From Janthinobacterium saanense (GTDB taxonomy: Bacteria > Pseudomonadota > Gammaproteobacteria > Burkholderiales > Burkholderiaceae_D): a stretch of 64,000 nucleotides of DNA. Numbering within the stretch: position 1 is the stretch's first letter; every line of letters begins with the position of its first letter. Of the stretch, positions 15,922 through 24,596 are shown one piece after another. The translations under genes were made by a program, and so were the position numbers. Where the stretch lies: assembly GCF_014200675.1 (NCBI RefSeq), contig NZ_JACHCI010000003.1:186001-250000 (forward strand), given 5' to 3'. Under the pieces are notes generated by a model. It saw only the letters and a list, made by a program, of their open reading frames with translations. It did no database searches and was not told where the DNA came from.

Positions 15922-17769
15922 ATGAAGTTAGCATGGATGCGGCGCCTGGCGCTGCTGGCCTGTCTGGGGGCATTGCCGTTGGCCGCCAGCGCTGCCGATG
16001 CCCCGGCAGCAGCGACGCCGGTGAAAACCTTGCGCTATATTTTGCCGGCTGCCGAAACGGGTTTTGACCCGGCCACCGCGCGCGATTTATATTCCAACCA
16101 TATCACCCAGGCTGTTTTCGACACGCTGTACACCTATGATTATCTGGCCCGCCCCGTGAAGGTGGTGCCTGCCGCCGCCGCGGCCATGCCGGAAGTGTCC
16201 AGCGACGGCAAGACCTATACGATACATCTGAAAAAAGGCATTTTGTTTACGCCCGACCCGGCGTTTGGCGGCAAACGCCGTGAACTGACCATGGCCGACT
16301 ATGTGTATTCATGGAAGCGTTTGTTCGATCCGCGTTTGTCTTCACCGCACACCTGGTTGTTCGAAGGCAAGGTGGTCGGTCTCGATGATCTGGCCAAGGA
16401 CGCCGCCAAAACGAACAAGCTCGATTACAGCAAAAAAGTGGCCGGCCTGGAAATTCTCGACCCCTACACCCTGCGCATCACGCTCACCAAGACCGATTTT
16501 AATTTTCCCATGATACTGGCCTATGTGCCGACCGCCGCCGTGGCGCACGAAGTGGTGGAAAAGTATGGCGACGTCAAAGGCGAAGTGGCGTCTAACCCGG
16601 TCGGCACCGGTTATTACACGCTAGGCGAATGGGTGCGCGGCAACCGCATCGTGCTGAACAAGAATCCGCTGCACCTGCCGGAAAAATGGAATTTCCTGCC
16701 CAGCGATGATCCCGACGACCAGCGCATTGTGCGCCAGATGCAGGGTAAATCGATACCCGCCATCGACCGCATTGAAATTACCGTCATGACGGAAGACCAG
16801 TCGCGCTGGCTGTCCTTCCAGAGCGGCGGCACGGATGTGTTCTGGCTGGACGGTCCGCTGGCGCCGAAAGCGCTGCTGAACGGCAAGCTGCGTCCGGAAC
16901 TGGCAGAGAAGGGCGTGCAACTGTCGCGTCTGCTGGACCCGGAAATCAGTTATTACTATTGGAATATGGAAGACCCGGTGCTCGGTGGTTTCAGCAAGGA
17001 AAAGATTGCCCTGCGTCGCGCGATTGCCATGGCGCACAATATCGACGAAGAAATCCGCATCATCTGGAATGGCCAGGCCAAGCGCCTCGACTATCCGATT
17101 CCACCGGGCGTGGTCGGCTACGATCCGCACTATAAAAGCTTGCTGCAATACGATCCCGTGCTGGCCAACAAGCTGCTCGACAAGTTCGGCTACAAAAAGG
17201 GTCCAGATGGCTGGCGTACCTTGCCTGATGGCAAACCACTGGTAATCCGCTACGCTTCGCGCAACGAAGCCAATGGCGTGCTGCAGGCGGAAATGTGGCG
17301 CAAGACCTATAACTCGATCGGTATCCGCATGGAAAATGATCGCATGATCTTTTCCGATATCCTGAAAACGGAAAAGCAGTGCAAGATGCAGACCCGCACG
17401 GCGCCGTGGCTGGCCGATTACCCGGACGGCGATAACTTCATGCAATTGTTCTATGGCCCGAACTCGCACCAGAACAACAATGGCTGCTACCAGGATCCCG
17501 TGTACGACAAGTGGTACGAAACCAGCCAATCGATGCCGGCCAGCCCGGAGCGCGATGAGCTCTACCACAAGATGGCGCGCCGCCTGGAAGTCAATGCCGG
17601 CTCCCTGATCGGCTACGCGCGCTACCGCAATATGCTGGCGCAAAAGAACGTGCTGGGCTACAAGAAGCACCCTATCCTGTTCCAGGAATGGGCATATATG
17701 GACATCGATAATGCGAACGGTCCTGCCACCGCTCCTGCCGCCGCCCCTGCCAAGGCCGCGGCCAAATAA
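15922..17769 (+). CDS. Peptide ABC transporter, periplasmic solute-binding protein (family 5), copy 1
   Basis: A 615-residue family 5 binding protein of the OppA/DppA kind, which captures peptides in the periplasm and hands them to the inner-membrane transporter. The start at ATG 15922 is set by AAGGG seven bases upstream and by the signal peptide that follows (KLAWMRRLALLACLG, ending AASA). Family features include the early block FDTLYTYDYLARPVKV, LKKGILFTPDPAF, the central YYWNMEDPVLGGFSKEKIALRRAIAMA and a C-terminal Ala/Pro/Lys tail. It is the first gene of an operon, with the next start 28 bases after its stop. A second, very similar copy closes the operon at 21636-23438. Substrate choice (di-, oligo- or modified peptides) cannot be read from the sequence. 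Confidence 0.95.
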   Translation: MKLAWMRRLALLACLGALPLAASAADAPAAATPVKTLRYILPAAETGFDPATARDLYSNHITQAVFDTLYTYDYLARPVKVVPAAAAAMPEVSSDGKTYTIHLKKGILFTPDPAFGGKRRELTMADYVYSWKRLFDPRLSSPHTWLFEGKVVGLDDLAKDAAKTNKLDYSKKVAGLEILDPYTLRITLTKTDFNFPMILAYVPTAAVAHEVVEKYGDVKGEVASNPVGTGYYTLGEWVRGNRIVLNKNPLHLPEKWNFLPSDDPDDQRIVRQMQGKSIPAIDRIEITVMTEDQSRWLSFQSGGTDVFWLDGPLAPKALLNGKLRPELAEKGVQLSRLLDPEISYYYWNMEDPVLGGFSKEKIALRRAIAMAHNIDEEIRIIWNGQAKRLDYPIPPGVVGYDPHYKSLLQYDPVLANKLLDKFGYKKGPDGWRTLPDGKPLVIRYASRNEANGVLQAEMWRKTYNSIGIRMENDRMIFSDILKTEKQCKMQTRTAPWLADYPDGDNFMQLFYGPNSHQNNNGCYQDPVYDKWYETSQSMPASPERDELYHKMARRLEVNAGSLIGYARYRNMLAQKNVLGYKKHPILFQEWAYMDIDNANGPATAPAAAPAKAAAK

Positions 17770-17797
17770 GCGCGCCTTATAACAACAAGGAAATAGA

Positions 17798-18736
17798 ATG
17801 TTTGCTTATATCCTGCGCCGCCTGTGGCAGATGCTGCCGACCATGCTGGGCGTGGTCTTGCTGGTGTTTATATTGTTTAACTGGGTGGGTGGCGACCCTG
17901 CCTACATCCTGGCCGGCAAGATGTCGAATGCGGAAAGCATCGCCAACATCCGCCGCCAGCTGGGTGTCGACCAGCCGTACTACATCCAGCTGTGGATCTT
18001 CATCAAGCAGATCGTCACCTTTGACTTTGGTCAGAGCTGGGCCACCGGCGAGACGGTCTCGCACATCATCACGTCGCGCCTGGGACCATCGATGATGGTG
18101 TTGATCCCGCTGACCGTGCTGGAAACGTTTTTCGGCGTGGCGCTGGCGCTGGCGATCGCCTTCGTGCGCGGCTCGCTGACCGACCGCGCCGTCATGATCG
18201 CCTGCACGGTGGGCATGTCGATCAGCATCCTGGTCTACATCATCGTGTTCCAGTACGGCTTTGCCTACAAGCTGGGCCTGTTCCCCGTGCAAGGCTGGGG
18301 CGACAGTTTCTGGGAAAACCTGCTGCGCTATTCCACCTTGCCCATCCTGATCGGCCTGGCCGTGTCGATTGCACCGACCCTGCGTCTGTTCCGCACCTTC
18401 GTGCTCGATGAAGCGAACCAGGATTACGTGCGCACGGCGCGCGCCAAGGGCCTCTCCGAAGGGCGCATCATGTGGGTCCACGTGCTGCGCAATGCCGCCA
18501 TTCCCATCATTACCTATGTGATGTCGAACTTGCCGGCGCTGCTGATCGGCGCCTTCCTGCTGGAGCGTTTCTTTGGCATCCCCGGCATCGGGCGTGAAGT
18601 GATCCTGGCCGTCGAGCGTAGCGATTTTCCGGTGATCAAGGCGATCACCGTGTATGTCGCCGCCGCCACCATGCTCTTCAATCTGCTCACCGACCTGCTG
18701 TACCAGGCGGTCGATCCACGCGTACAACTGAAGTAA
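17798..18736 (+). CDS. Peptide ABC transporter permease, DppB/OppB type
   Basis: A 312-residue inner-membrane permease with about six membrane helices. The N-terminus MFAYILRRLWQMLPTMLGVV and a GDPA motif after the first helix are typical of the DppB/OppB half. The coupling region EANQDYVRTARAKGLSEG carries the EAA-type motif that contacts the ATPase. The C-terminus LTDLLYQAVDPRVQLK is also typical. AAGGAAATAG precedes the start. It would pair with the permease encoded eight bases downstream to form the membrane channel. Confidence 0.95.
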   Translation: MFAYILRRLWQMLPTMLGVVLLVFILFNWVGGDPAYILAGKMSNAESIANIRRQLGVDQPYYIQLWIFIKQIVTFDFGQSWATGETVSHIITSRLGPSMMVLIPLTVLETFFGVALALAIAFVRGSLTDRAVMIACTVGMSISILVYIIVFQYGFAYKLGLFPVQGWGDSFWENLLRYSTLPILIGLAVSIAPTLRLFRTFVLDEANQDYVRTARAKGLSEGRIMWVHVLRNAAIPIITYVMSNLPALLIGAFLLERFFGIPGIGREVILAVERSDFPVIKAITVYVAAATMLFNLLTDLLYQAVDPRVQLK

Positions 18737-18743
18737 GAAAGAA

Positions 18744-19865
18744 ATGATGTCGAATACACATACTTCGCCCGGCTTGTGGGCACTGGCGTGGCGCCGTTTG
18801 CGCGGCGACAAGGTAGCAATGGTCTCGCTGGCGGTTGTCGGCGCCTTCTTTTTATTGATGCTTGCATCGGCTAGCGGCCTGGTGGGCGCCAACTGGGAAG
18901 ACGAGGTGGCGCTCAGCTATGCGCCGCCTACTTTTATCGGCGCCGATACGGACGCTGGCATAGACGGCGTCGATGGCGTGGTGCATGCCGCCGATGAACA
19001 CAGCACGCCGACCCCGGTCAACGTGCTCGATCCGCTGGCCGACGACATCGCCGAACTGCGCGCACAGATGGGCAGCAATCCGGCCGCCGGCGTCGAGATG
19101 TACGGCGTGACAGATCCCTTGGCCGACGACTTGACGGCCTTGCGCGCCAGCATGGGCAAGACCAAAAAGATCATCGCCCACAAGGCCTCCACCTTGCCGT
19201 TTGGCGCCGATAAATGGGGCCACGACGTGATCGATAAAACCATCAAGGGCGGCGAAACGTCGATCGTGGTGGGCCTGGTGGCGGCCTTGCTGGCGGTCGT
19301 GCTGGGCACCGTGTTTGGCGCCGTGTCCGGTTATTTCGGCGGTTTTGTCGATGACTTCTTCAACTGGTTCTACAGCATCTTCACCTCGATACCATCGATC
19401 CTGATGATACTGACGGTGGCAGCCGTGCTGCAGCAAAAAGGCGTGCTGACCATCGTGCTGATCCTCGGCTTGACGGGCTGGACCGGTCCTTACCGTTTGA
19501 TACGCGCCGAGTACATCAAGCACAAGGCGCGCGAGTACGTGATGGCGGCCGACGCCATCGGCGCCTCGCACTGGCGCAAGATGTTTTCGCACATCTTCCC
19601 CAACATCAGCCATGTGGCGCTGGTGCAGATGTCGATCCTGGTAGTGGGCTTCATCAAGGCCGAAGTGATCTTGAGTTTCCTCGGTTTTGGCGTGCCGGTG
19701 GGCACCGTGTCGTGGGGCAGCATGCTCAACGAAGCACAAAATGAACTGATCCTGGGCAAGTGGTGGCAACTGACAGCTGCCGCTGCGGCGATGGCCGTGC
19801 TGGTGACGGCGTTCTCGCTGTTTACCGATGCCTTGCGCGATGCGCTCGACCCCAAAGTGAAATAG
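18744..19865 (+). CDS. Peptide ABC transporter permease, DppC/OppC type, with a repeated periplasmic insertion
   Basis: A 373-residue partner of the preceding permease. Helix 1 lies at about residues 25-48. The usual permease core resumes near 155 (GGETSIVVGLVAALLAVVLG), with the EAA-type coupling loop AREYVMAADAIGASHWRKM and the DALDPKVK end. Between them is an acidic periplasmic stretch of about 100 residues that holds an internal repeat: DPLADDIAELRAQMG (96-110) and DPLADDLTALRASMG (124-138). DppC/OppC proteins normally have a loop there, but this repeat is unusual. The gene overlaps nothing; the ATPase start is nine bases after its stop. Confidence 0.94.
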   Translation: MMSNTHTSPGLWALAWRRLRGDKVAMVSLAVVGAFFLLMLASASGLVGANWEDEVALSYAPPTFIGADTDAGIDGVDGVVHAADEHSTPTPVNVLDPLADDIAELRAQMGSNPAAGVEMYGVTDPLADDLTALRASMGKTKKIIAHKASTLPFGADKWGHDVIDKTIKGGETSIVVGLVAALLAVVLGTVFGAVSGYFGGFVDDFFNWFYSIFTSIPSILMILTVAAVLQQKGVLTIVLILGLTGWTGPYRLIRAEYIKHKAREYVMAADAIGASHWRKMFSHIFPNISHVALVQMSILVVGFIKAEVILSFLGFGVPVGTVSWGSMLNEAQNELILGKWWQLTAAAAAMAVLVTAFSLFTDALRDALDPKVK

Positions 19866-19874
19866 GAGTTGCTC

Positions 19875-21566
19875 ATGGACCAGAATAACCTGTTGGAAGT
19901 GCGCAATCTGCGCGTCACCTTCCGCTTGGACAAGAAGAACACCTTTGAAGCTGTCAAAGGCATTTCGTTTGACGTGCCGCGCAACAGCACCGTGGCGCTG
20001 GTGGGCGAATCGGGTAGCGGCAAGTCCGTCAGCTCGCTGGCCGTGATGGGCCTGCTGCCGCCAGACAATACCATCATCGATCCTGTTTCCAGCATCCATT
20101 TCGGCGGGCGCAACCTGCTGGAACTGTCGATTGCCGAGCGCCGCAATATGTGCGGCAAGGATATCTCGATGATTTTCCAGGAGCCGATGTCGTCCTTGAA
20201 CCCGGTGTTCACGGTGGGTTTCCAGATCGCCGAAGTCTTGCGCCAGCACATGGGCATGAACCGCAAGCAGGCCCGTGCGCGTACCCTGGAACTGCTGGAA
20301 GAGGTGGGCATTCCCGATCCTGCCAGCAAGATCGACGCCTACCCCAGCCAGATGTCGGGCGGCCAGCAGCAGCGCGTGATGATCGCCATGGCGATTGCCT
20401 GCGAACCGAAACTGCTGATCGCCGATGAGCCGACCACCGCGCTCGACGTGACGATCCAGAAGCAGATCATGGACTTGATCGCCGCGCTGCAAAAGAAACA
20501 CCAGATGTCGGTGCTCTTCATTACCCATGACCTGGGCCTGGTGGGCGAGATCGCCGACCACGTGATCGTCATGCGCCACGGCGAAGTGCGCGAGACGGGG
20601 GAAGTGCGGCAAGTGTTTGAAGCGCCCACCGATGCTTATACCAAAGCCCTGTTGCATTGCCGCCCGTCACTGGACGAGCGGCCATGGCGCTTGCCGGTGA
20701 TCGCCGACTATATGGAAGGCAAGGCCGGCCCCGGCGTCGAAACCGCGCAGCGCACGCGCGGCTACACGCCAGGCGACGAACCGGTGCTGGTAGTAAAAAA
20801 CCTGAGTAAAAGTTTTTATCTGCGCGATGGCTGGTTCGGCAAGCGCGAGTTCCAGGCCGTCAAGGATGTGTCGTTTACCTTGCCACGCGGCAAGACGCTG
20901 GGCGTGGTGGGTGAATCGGGCTCGGGCAAGACCACGGTGGGCTTGACCCTGCTGCGCCTGCATCAGGCCACCGGCGGCACGGCCATGTTCCACGGCAAGG
21001 ATTTGATTTCCATGCCAAACAAGGAATACCTGCCCTATAAACGCCGCATCCAGATCATTTTCCAGAATCCGTATGCCTCGCTGAACCCGCGTTTTACGGT
21101 GGGGCAGATTTTGCTCGAACCGATGCGCATCCACAGCATCGGCGCGAACGACAAGGAACGCATCGCCAAGGCTTACTGGCTGCTCGACAAGGTGGGTTTG
21201 CCGGAACAGGCTTTCCACCGTTATCCGCACGAGTTTTCCGGCGGCCAGCGGCAGCGTATTGCGATTGCCCGCTGCCTGACGATGCAGCCGGAAATCCTGG
21301 TCTGCGATGAATCCGTGTCGGCGCTGGACGTGTCGGTGCAGGCGCAGGTGCTGAATTTGCTGCAGGATTTGCAGGATGAATTTGGCCTGTCCTACATCTT
21401 CATCTCGCACGATTTGTCGGTGGTGAAATACATCGCCGACCAGGTGATGGTGATGCACAAGGGGCAGGTGGTGGAAATGGCCGATTCGGATGAGTTGTAC
21501 CGCAACCCTGTCCATCCTTATACGCAAACCTTGCTGAGCGCGATTCCGCGCGGCATACAACTGTAA
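19875..21566 (+). CDS. Peptide ABC transporter, fused double ATPase (DppD-DppF type)
   Basis: A 563-residue cytoplasmic protein with two complete ABC ATPase domains. Domain 1 (about 5-260) has GESGSGKS, MSGGQQQR and LLIADEPTTALD. Domain 2 (about 300-560) has GESGSGKTT, FSGGQRQR and LVCDESVSALD, where Ser replaces the common Pro after Glu. Each domain carries the C-terminal extension usual for peptide transporters (PYTQTLLSAIP in domain 2). Many relatives use two separate proteins; here one chain supplies both sites, as in GsiA or YejF. The start is ATG 19875, not the TTG six bases earlier, because AGGAG (19864-19868) is spaced for the ATG. Confidence 0.95.
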   Translation: MDQNNLLEVRNLRVTFRLDKKNTFEAVKGISFDVPRNSTVALVGESGSGKSVSSLAVMGLLPPDNTIIDPVSSIHFGGRNLLELSIAERRNMCGKDISMIFQEPMSSLNPVFTVGFQIAEVLRQHMGMNRKQARARTLELLEEVGIPDPASKIDAYPSQMSGGQQQRVMIAMAIACEPKLLIADEPTTALDVTIQKQIMDLIAALQKKHQMSVLFITHDLGLVGEIADHVIVMRHGEVRETGEVRQVFEAPTDAYTKALLHCRPSLDERPWRLPVIADYMEGKAGPGVETAQRTRGYTPGDEPVLVVKNLSKSFYLRDGWFGKREFQAVKDVSFTLPRGKTLGVVGESGSGKTTVGLTLLRLHQATGGTAMFHGKDLISMPNKEYLPYKRRIQIIFQNPYASLNPRFTVGQILLEPMRIHSIGANDKERIAKAYWLLDKVGLPEQAFHRYPHEFSGGQRQRIAIARCLTMQPEILVCDESVSALDVSVQAQVLNLLQDLQDEFGLSYIFISHDLSVVKYIADQVMVMHKGQVVEMADSDELYRNPVHPYTQTLLSAIPRGIQL

Positions 21567-21576
21567 AACCTTGCCA

Positions 21577-21608
21577 GCCAGGCGGCGCACAGCGTGCCGT
21601 CGCCTGGC
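21577..21608 (+). other. Hairpin between the ATPase and the second binding protein
   Basis: GCCAGGCG (21577-21584) pairs with CGCCTGGC (21601-21608), with further partial pairing inside. No T run follows, so it is not a simple terminator. It may stabilise or partly block the message ahead of the second binding-protein gene. Confidence 0.5.
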
Positions 21609-21635
21609 GCTACTATTCCATACTGAGAGTCCTCC

Positions 21636-23438
21636 ATGAAACCACCACGCATGCGCCAGCTGGCGCTGGCCGTCTGCTTCGTCTTGCCTGCCATATTGCC
21701 GGCCGCCCATGCCCAGGAGCCGGTCAAGGTCTTGCGCTATATCATGGAAGCAGCCGAAAGCGGCCTCGACCCGGCCACCACGGTCGACGAGGGCGGCTTG
21801 ATGATCGAAGAAGCCATCTTCGACACCTTGTACACCTATGATTACCTGGCCCGTCCCGTGAAGGTGATCCCGCAGGCGGCCGCCGCCATGCCGGACATCT
21901 CGACTGACGGCAAGACCTATACCATCCGCCTGAAAAAAGGCATCGTGTTTACGCCCGACCCCGCCTTCAAGGGCAAGCGCCGCGAATTGACGATGGCGGA
22001 CTTCGTGTATTCGTGGAAGCGCTTGCTCGATCCGCGTTTGTCCTCGCCGAACAGCTGGCTGTTCGATGGCAAGGTGGTCGGCCTCGATGAATTGGCGGCG
22101 GCCGCCAGCAAAGGCGGATCATTTAACTACGACAAGAATATCGCCGGTTTCGAATTGCTCGATCCCTATACCTTGCGCATCCATTTGAAACAGACGGATT
22201 TCAATCTGCCGATGTTGCTGGCGCAGCCTGCCTCGGCCGCCGTGGCGCGCGAAGTGGTGGCGCAATATGGTGATATGAAGGGCGAGGTTGCCTCGAATCC
22301 GGTTGGCACGGGCTTTTATAAACTCGGTGAATGGGTGCGCGGCAGCCGCATCGTGCTCAATGAAAATACCGATCACTTGCCGCAAACCTGGGATGTGGCG
22401 CCTGGCGATGATCCCGACGACCAGCGCATCGTGTCCCAGATGAAGGGCAAGAAGATGCCGCAGATCGGGCGCGTTGAAATCAGCGTGCAAACGGAAGACC
22501 AGTCGCGCTGGCTGTCGTTCCAGAGCGGCGGCGCCGACCTGTTCCGCCTGGGGGGAGCATTGGCGCCGAAAGCGCTGCTGAACGGCAAGTTGCGCCCCGA
22601 GCTGGCTGCCAAGGGCATGCAGTTGTCGCGCTTGCTCGACCCGGAAATCACCGCGTATTACTGGAATATGCAAGATCCGGTGGTCGGTGGTTTTTCCAAG
22701 GACAAGATCGCCTTGCGCCGTGCAATTGCGATGGCGCATGATGTCAACGAAGAAATTCGCATCACCTTGAATGGCGAAGCCCAGCGTCTGGAGTATCCGA
22801 TACCGCCGGGCGTGGTGGGCCATGATCCGCATTACCGGAGCTTGCTGCAATACGATCCGGCGCTGGCCAACAAGCTGCTGGACCAGTTCGGTTACAAGGT
22901 AGGCAAGGACGGCTGGCGTACCTTGCCCGATGGCAAGCCGATGGTGATCCATTTTGCTTCGCGCGCGGGCAGCGCCGGCGAGCTGCAGGCCGAACTGTGG
23001 CGCAAGACCTATAAGTCGATCAATATTCGTATGGAAAGTCAGATGCTGACGTTTGGCGACCTGGTCAAGGAGCAAAAGAATTGCAAGCTGCAGGCGTTTG
23101 CCTCGCCATGGCAGGCAGACTATCCTGACGGCAGCAATTTCATGCAATTGTTTTACGGCCCGAACACGCATCAAAACAATTCCGCCTGTTATCAGGATGC
23201 GCAATACGATCAATGGTATGCGGCCAGCGAAAAATTGCCGGCCGGCCCGGAACGCGATCTGCTTTACCATGAAATGGCGCGCCGGCTGGAAGTGAACGCG
23301 GGCGCCATGGTCGCTTACGGGCGCTACCGCAATATGCTGGCGCAAAAGAGCGTGCTGGGCTACAAGAAGCATCCGATCATGCAGGAGGAGTGGCAGTATC
23401 TCGATATGGCCACCCCATCGACTTCAGCAGCCAAATAA
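21636..23438 (+). CDS. Peptide ABC transporter, periplasmic solute-binding protein (family 5), copy 2
   Basis: A 600-residue paralogue of the binding protein at 15922-17769, alike along nearly the whole chain (VLRYIMEAAESGLDPAT, FDTLYTYDYLARPVKVIP, EYPIPPGVVGHDPHYRSLLQ). It lacks the Ala/Pro-rich tail of copy 1. Signal peptide is about 1-26, ending AHAQ. It sits 69 bases after the ATPase gene, separated by a hairpin, so it may be transcribed with the operon at a different level. Two binding proteins serving one permease would widen the substrate range; that is inference. Its stop codon is one base from the stop codon of the convergent hydrolase gene. Confidence 0.95.
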   Translation: MKPPRMRQLALAVCFVLPAILPAAHAQEPVKVLRYIMEAAESGLDPATTVDEGGLMIEEAIFDTLYTYDYLARPVKVIPQAAAAMPDISTDGKTYTIRLKKGIVFTPDPAFKGKRRELTMADFVYSWKRLLDPRLSSPNSWLFDGKVVGLDELAAAASKGGSFNYDKNIAGFELLDPYTLRIHLKQTDFNLPMLLAQPASAAVAREVVAQYGDMKGEVASNPVGTGFYKLGEWVRGSRIVLNENTDHLPQTWDVAPGDDPDDQRIVSQMKGKKMPQIGRVEISVQTEDQSRWLSFQSGGADLFRLGGALAPKALLNGKLRPELAAKGMQLSRLLDPEITAYYWNMQDPVVGGFSKDKIALRRAIAMAHDVNEEIRITLNGEAQRLEYPIPPGVVGHDPHYRSLLQYDPALANKLLDQFGYKVGKDGWRTLPDGKPMVIHFASRAGSAGELQAELWRKTYKSINIRMESQMLTFGDLVKEQKNCKLQAFASPWQADYPDGSNFMQLFYGPNTHQNNSACYQDAQYDQWYAASEKLPAGPERDLLYHEMARRLEVNAGAMVAYGRYRNMLAQKSVLGYKKHPIMQEEWQYLDMATPSTSAAK

Positions 23439-23439
23439 T

Positions 23440-24456
23440 TTACTGGACCAGCGCTTTCAACAATTCCTTGTGGAAGGCGGCTGGTTCTTCCATCTGCGGC
23501 GCATGGCCCAGGCCGGGGAATTCAACCAGCTGGCCTTGCGGGATCAATTTCACCACTTGCTTGCCCAGTACCTGGTAATGGCCGATCCTGGCCTTGACGT
23601 CCGGCGGCGCGATGTCGCTGCCGATGGCGGTCGTGTCGGCATCGCCTATCATCAGCGTGACCGGCATTTTCAGTTGCGGGAATTCATAGATCACGGGTTG
23701 CGTAAAGATCATGTCGTAGATCAATGCCGAATTCCACGCCACCAGCTTGTGGCCAGGGCCCTGGTTCAGGCCGGCCAGCATGTCTACCCAGCGCTCGTAT
23801 TCCGGTTTCCAGCGGTTCACATAATAGGTCGATTTCTCATACGAACGCACCGAGTCGGCATTCAGTTTCAGTTCACGCTCATACCATTGGTCCACCGTGC
23901 GATAGGGCACGCCCAGCGCTTTCCAGTCTTCCAGGCCGATCGGATTGACCAGCACCAGGCGCGACACGGCTTGCGGATACATCAAGGCATAACGCGTGGC
24001 CAGCATGCCGCCCGTCGAGTGGCCGATGATGACGCTGCGCGTGACGCCTATATGTTGCAGCAAGGCTTGCGTATTGCCGGCCAGTTGCTGGAAGGTATAT
24101 TGATAGTGCTCCGGCTTGCTCGAGGCGCAAAAGCCGATCTGGTCGGGCGCCACCACGCGGTAGCCGGCATCGCTGAGCGCTGTAATCGTCTGGTCCCAGG
24201 TGGCGCCGCAAAAATTCTTGCCATGCAATAGTACTGCCGTCTGGCCGTTTGGTGCCCCCTTGGGCGCCACGTCCATATATGCCATTTTCAAGCTTTGCCC
24301 CTGCGAGCTGAAGTTGAACGACTGAATCGGGTGTGGATACGTAAAACCTTGCAGTTCGGGGCCATAGGTCGCCGGTGTGGCGGCGCTGGCGGCGCTGCTA
24401 GCGGCCAATAGCAAGAGCGCAACGGCGGCCGGCGTGCTGAAATGTGGGGTGCTCAT
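23440..24456 (-). CDS. Secreted alpha/beta-fold hydrolase
   Basis: A 338-residue alpha/beta hydrolase with a signal peptide (cleavage likely in ASSAASA, about residue 25). The order LLHGKNF (oxyanion region), VVAPDQIGF, then the nucleophile elbow GHSTGG is standard. A late LGHAPQMEEP supplies the His, with an Asp in IGDADTT. This gives a Ser-His-Asp triad. The substrate is unknown; relatives are esterases, proline iminopeptidase-like enzymes or haloalkane dehalogenase-like proteins. Placed end to end with the peptide transporter, it might act on imported material, but the opposite orientation gives no proof. No terminator separates the two converging genes. Confidence 0.88.
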   Translation of the reverse strand: MSTPHFSTPAAVALLLLAASSAASAATPATYGPELQGFTYPHPIQSFNFSSQGQSLKMAYMDVAPKGAPNGQTAVLLHGKNFCGATWDQTITALSDAGYRVVAPDQIGFCASSKPEHYQYTFQQLAGNTQALLQHIGVTRSVIIGHSTGGMLATRYALMYPQAVSRLVLVNPIGLEDWKALGVPYRTVDQWYERELKLNADSVRSYEKSTYYVNRWKPEYERWVDMLAGLNQGPGHKLVAWNSALIYDMIFTQPVIYEFPQLKMPVTLMIGDADTTAIGSDIAPPDVKARIGHYQVLGKQVVKLIPQGQLVEFPGLGHAPQMEEPAAFHKELLKALVQ

Positions 24457-24596
24457 GAAAACTCCGGGAAGGTGAGAGGCGTTCTGGGGCCATCAATATA
24501 GCGTGATTTTGCGAGCTGTGTTGCGCGCTGGCACAGGCCATGTCGTATGCATAAGGGCCGCGCGCGGACCTGTCCCAGATGCGATAAAATAGGGCC

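Noticed and set aside
18852-20657. Long minus-strand frames opposite the peptide transporter genes (also 16621-17670, 17777-18892, 20667-21710, 22119-23372)
   Set aside because: His/Gln/Arg-rich shadows of strongly supported plus-strand genes with clear motifs.
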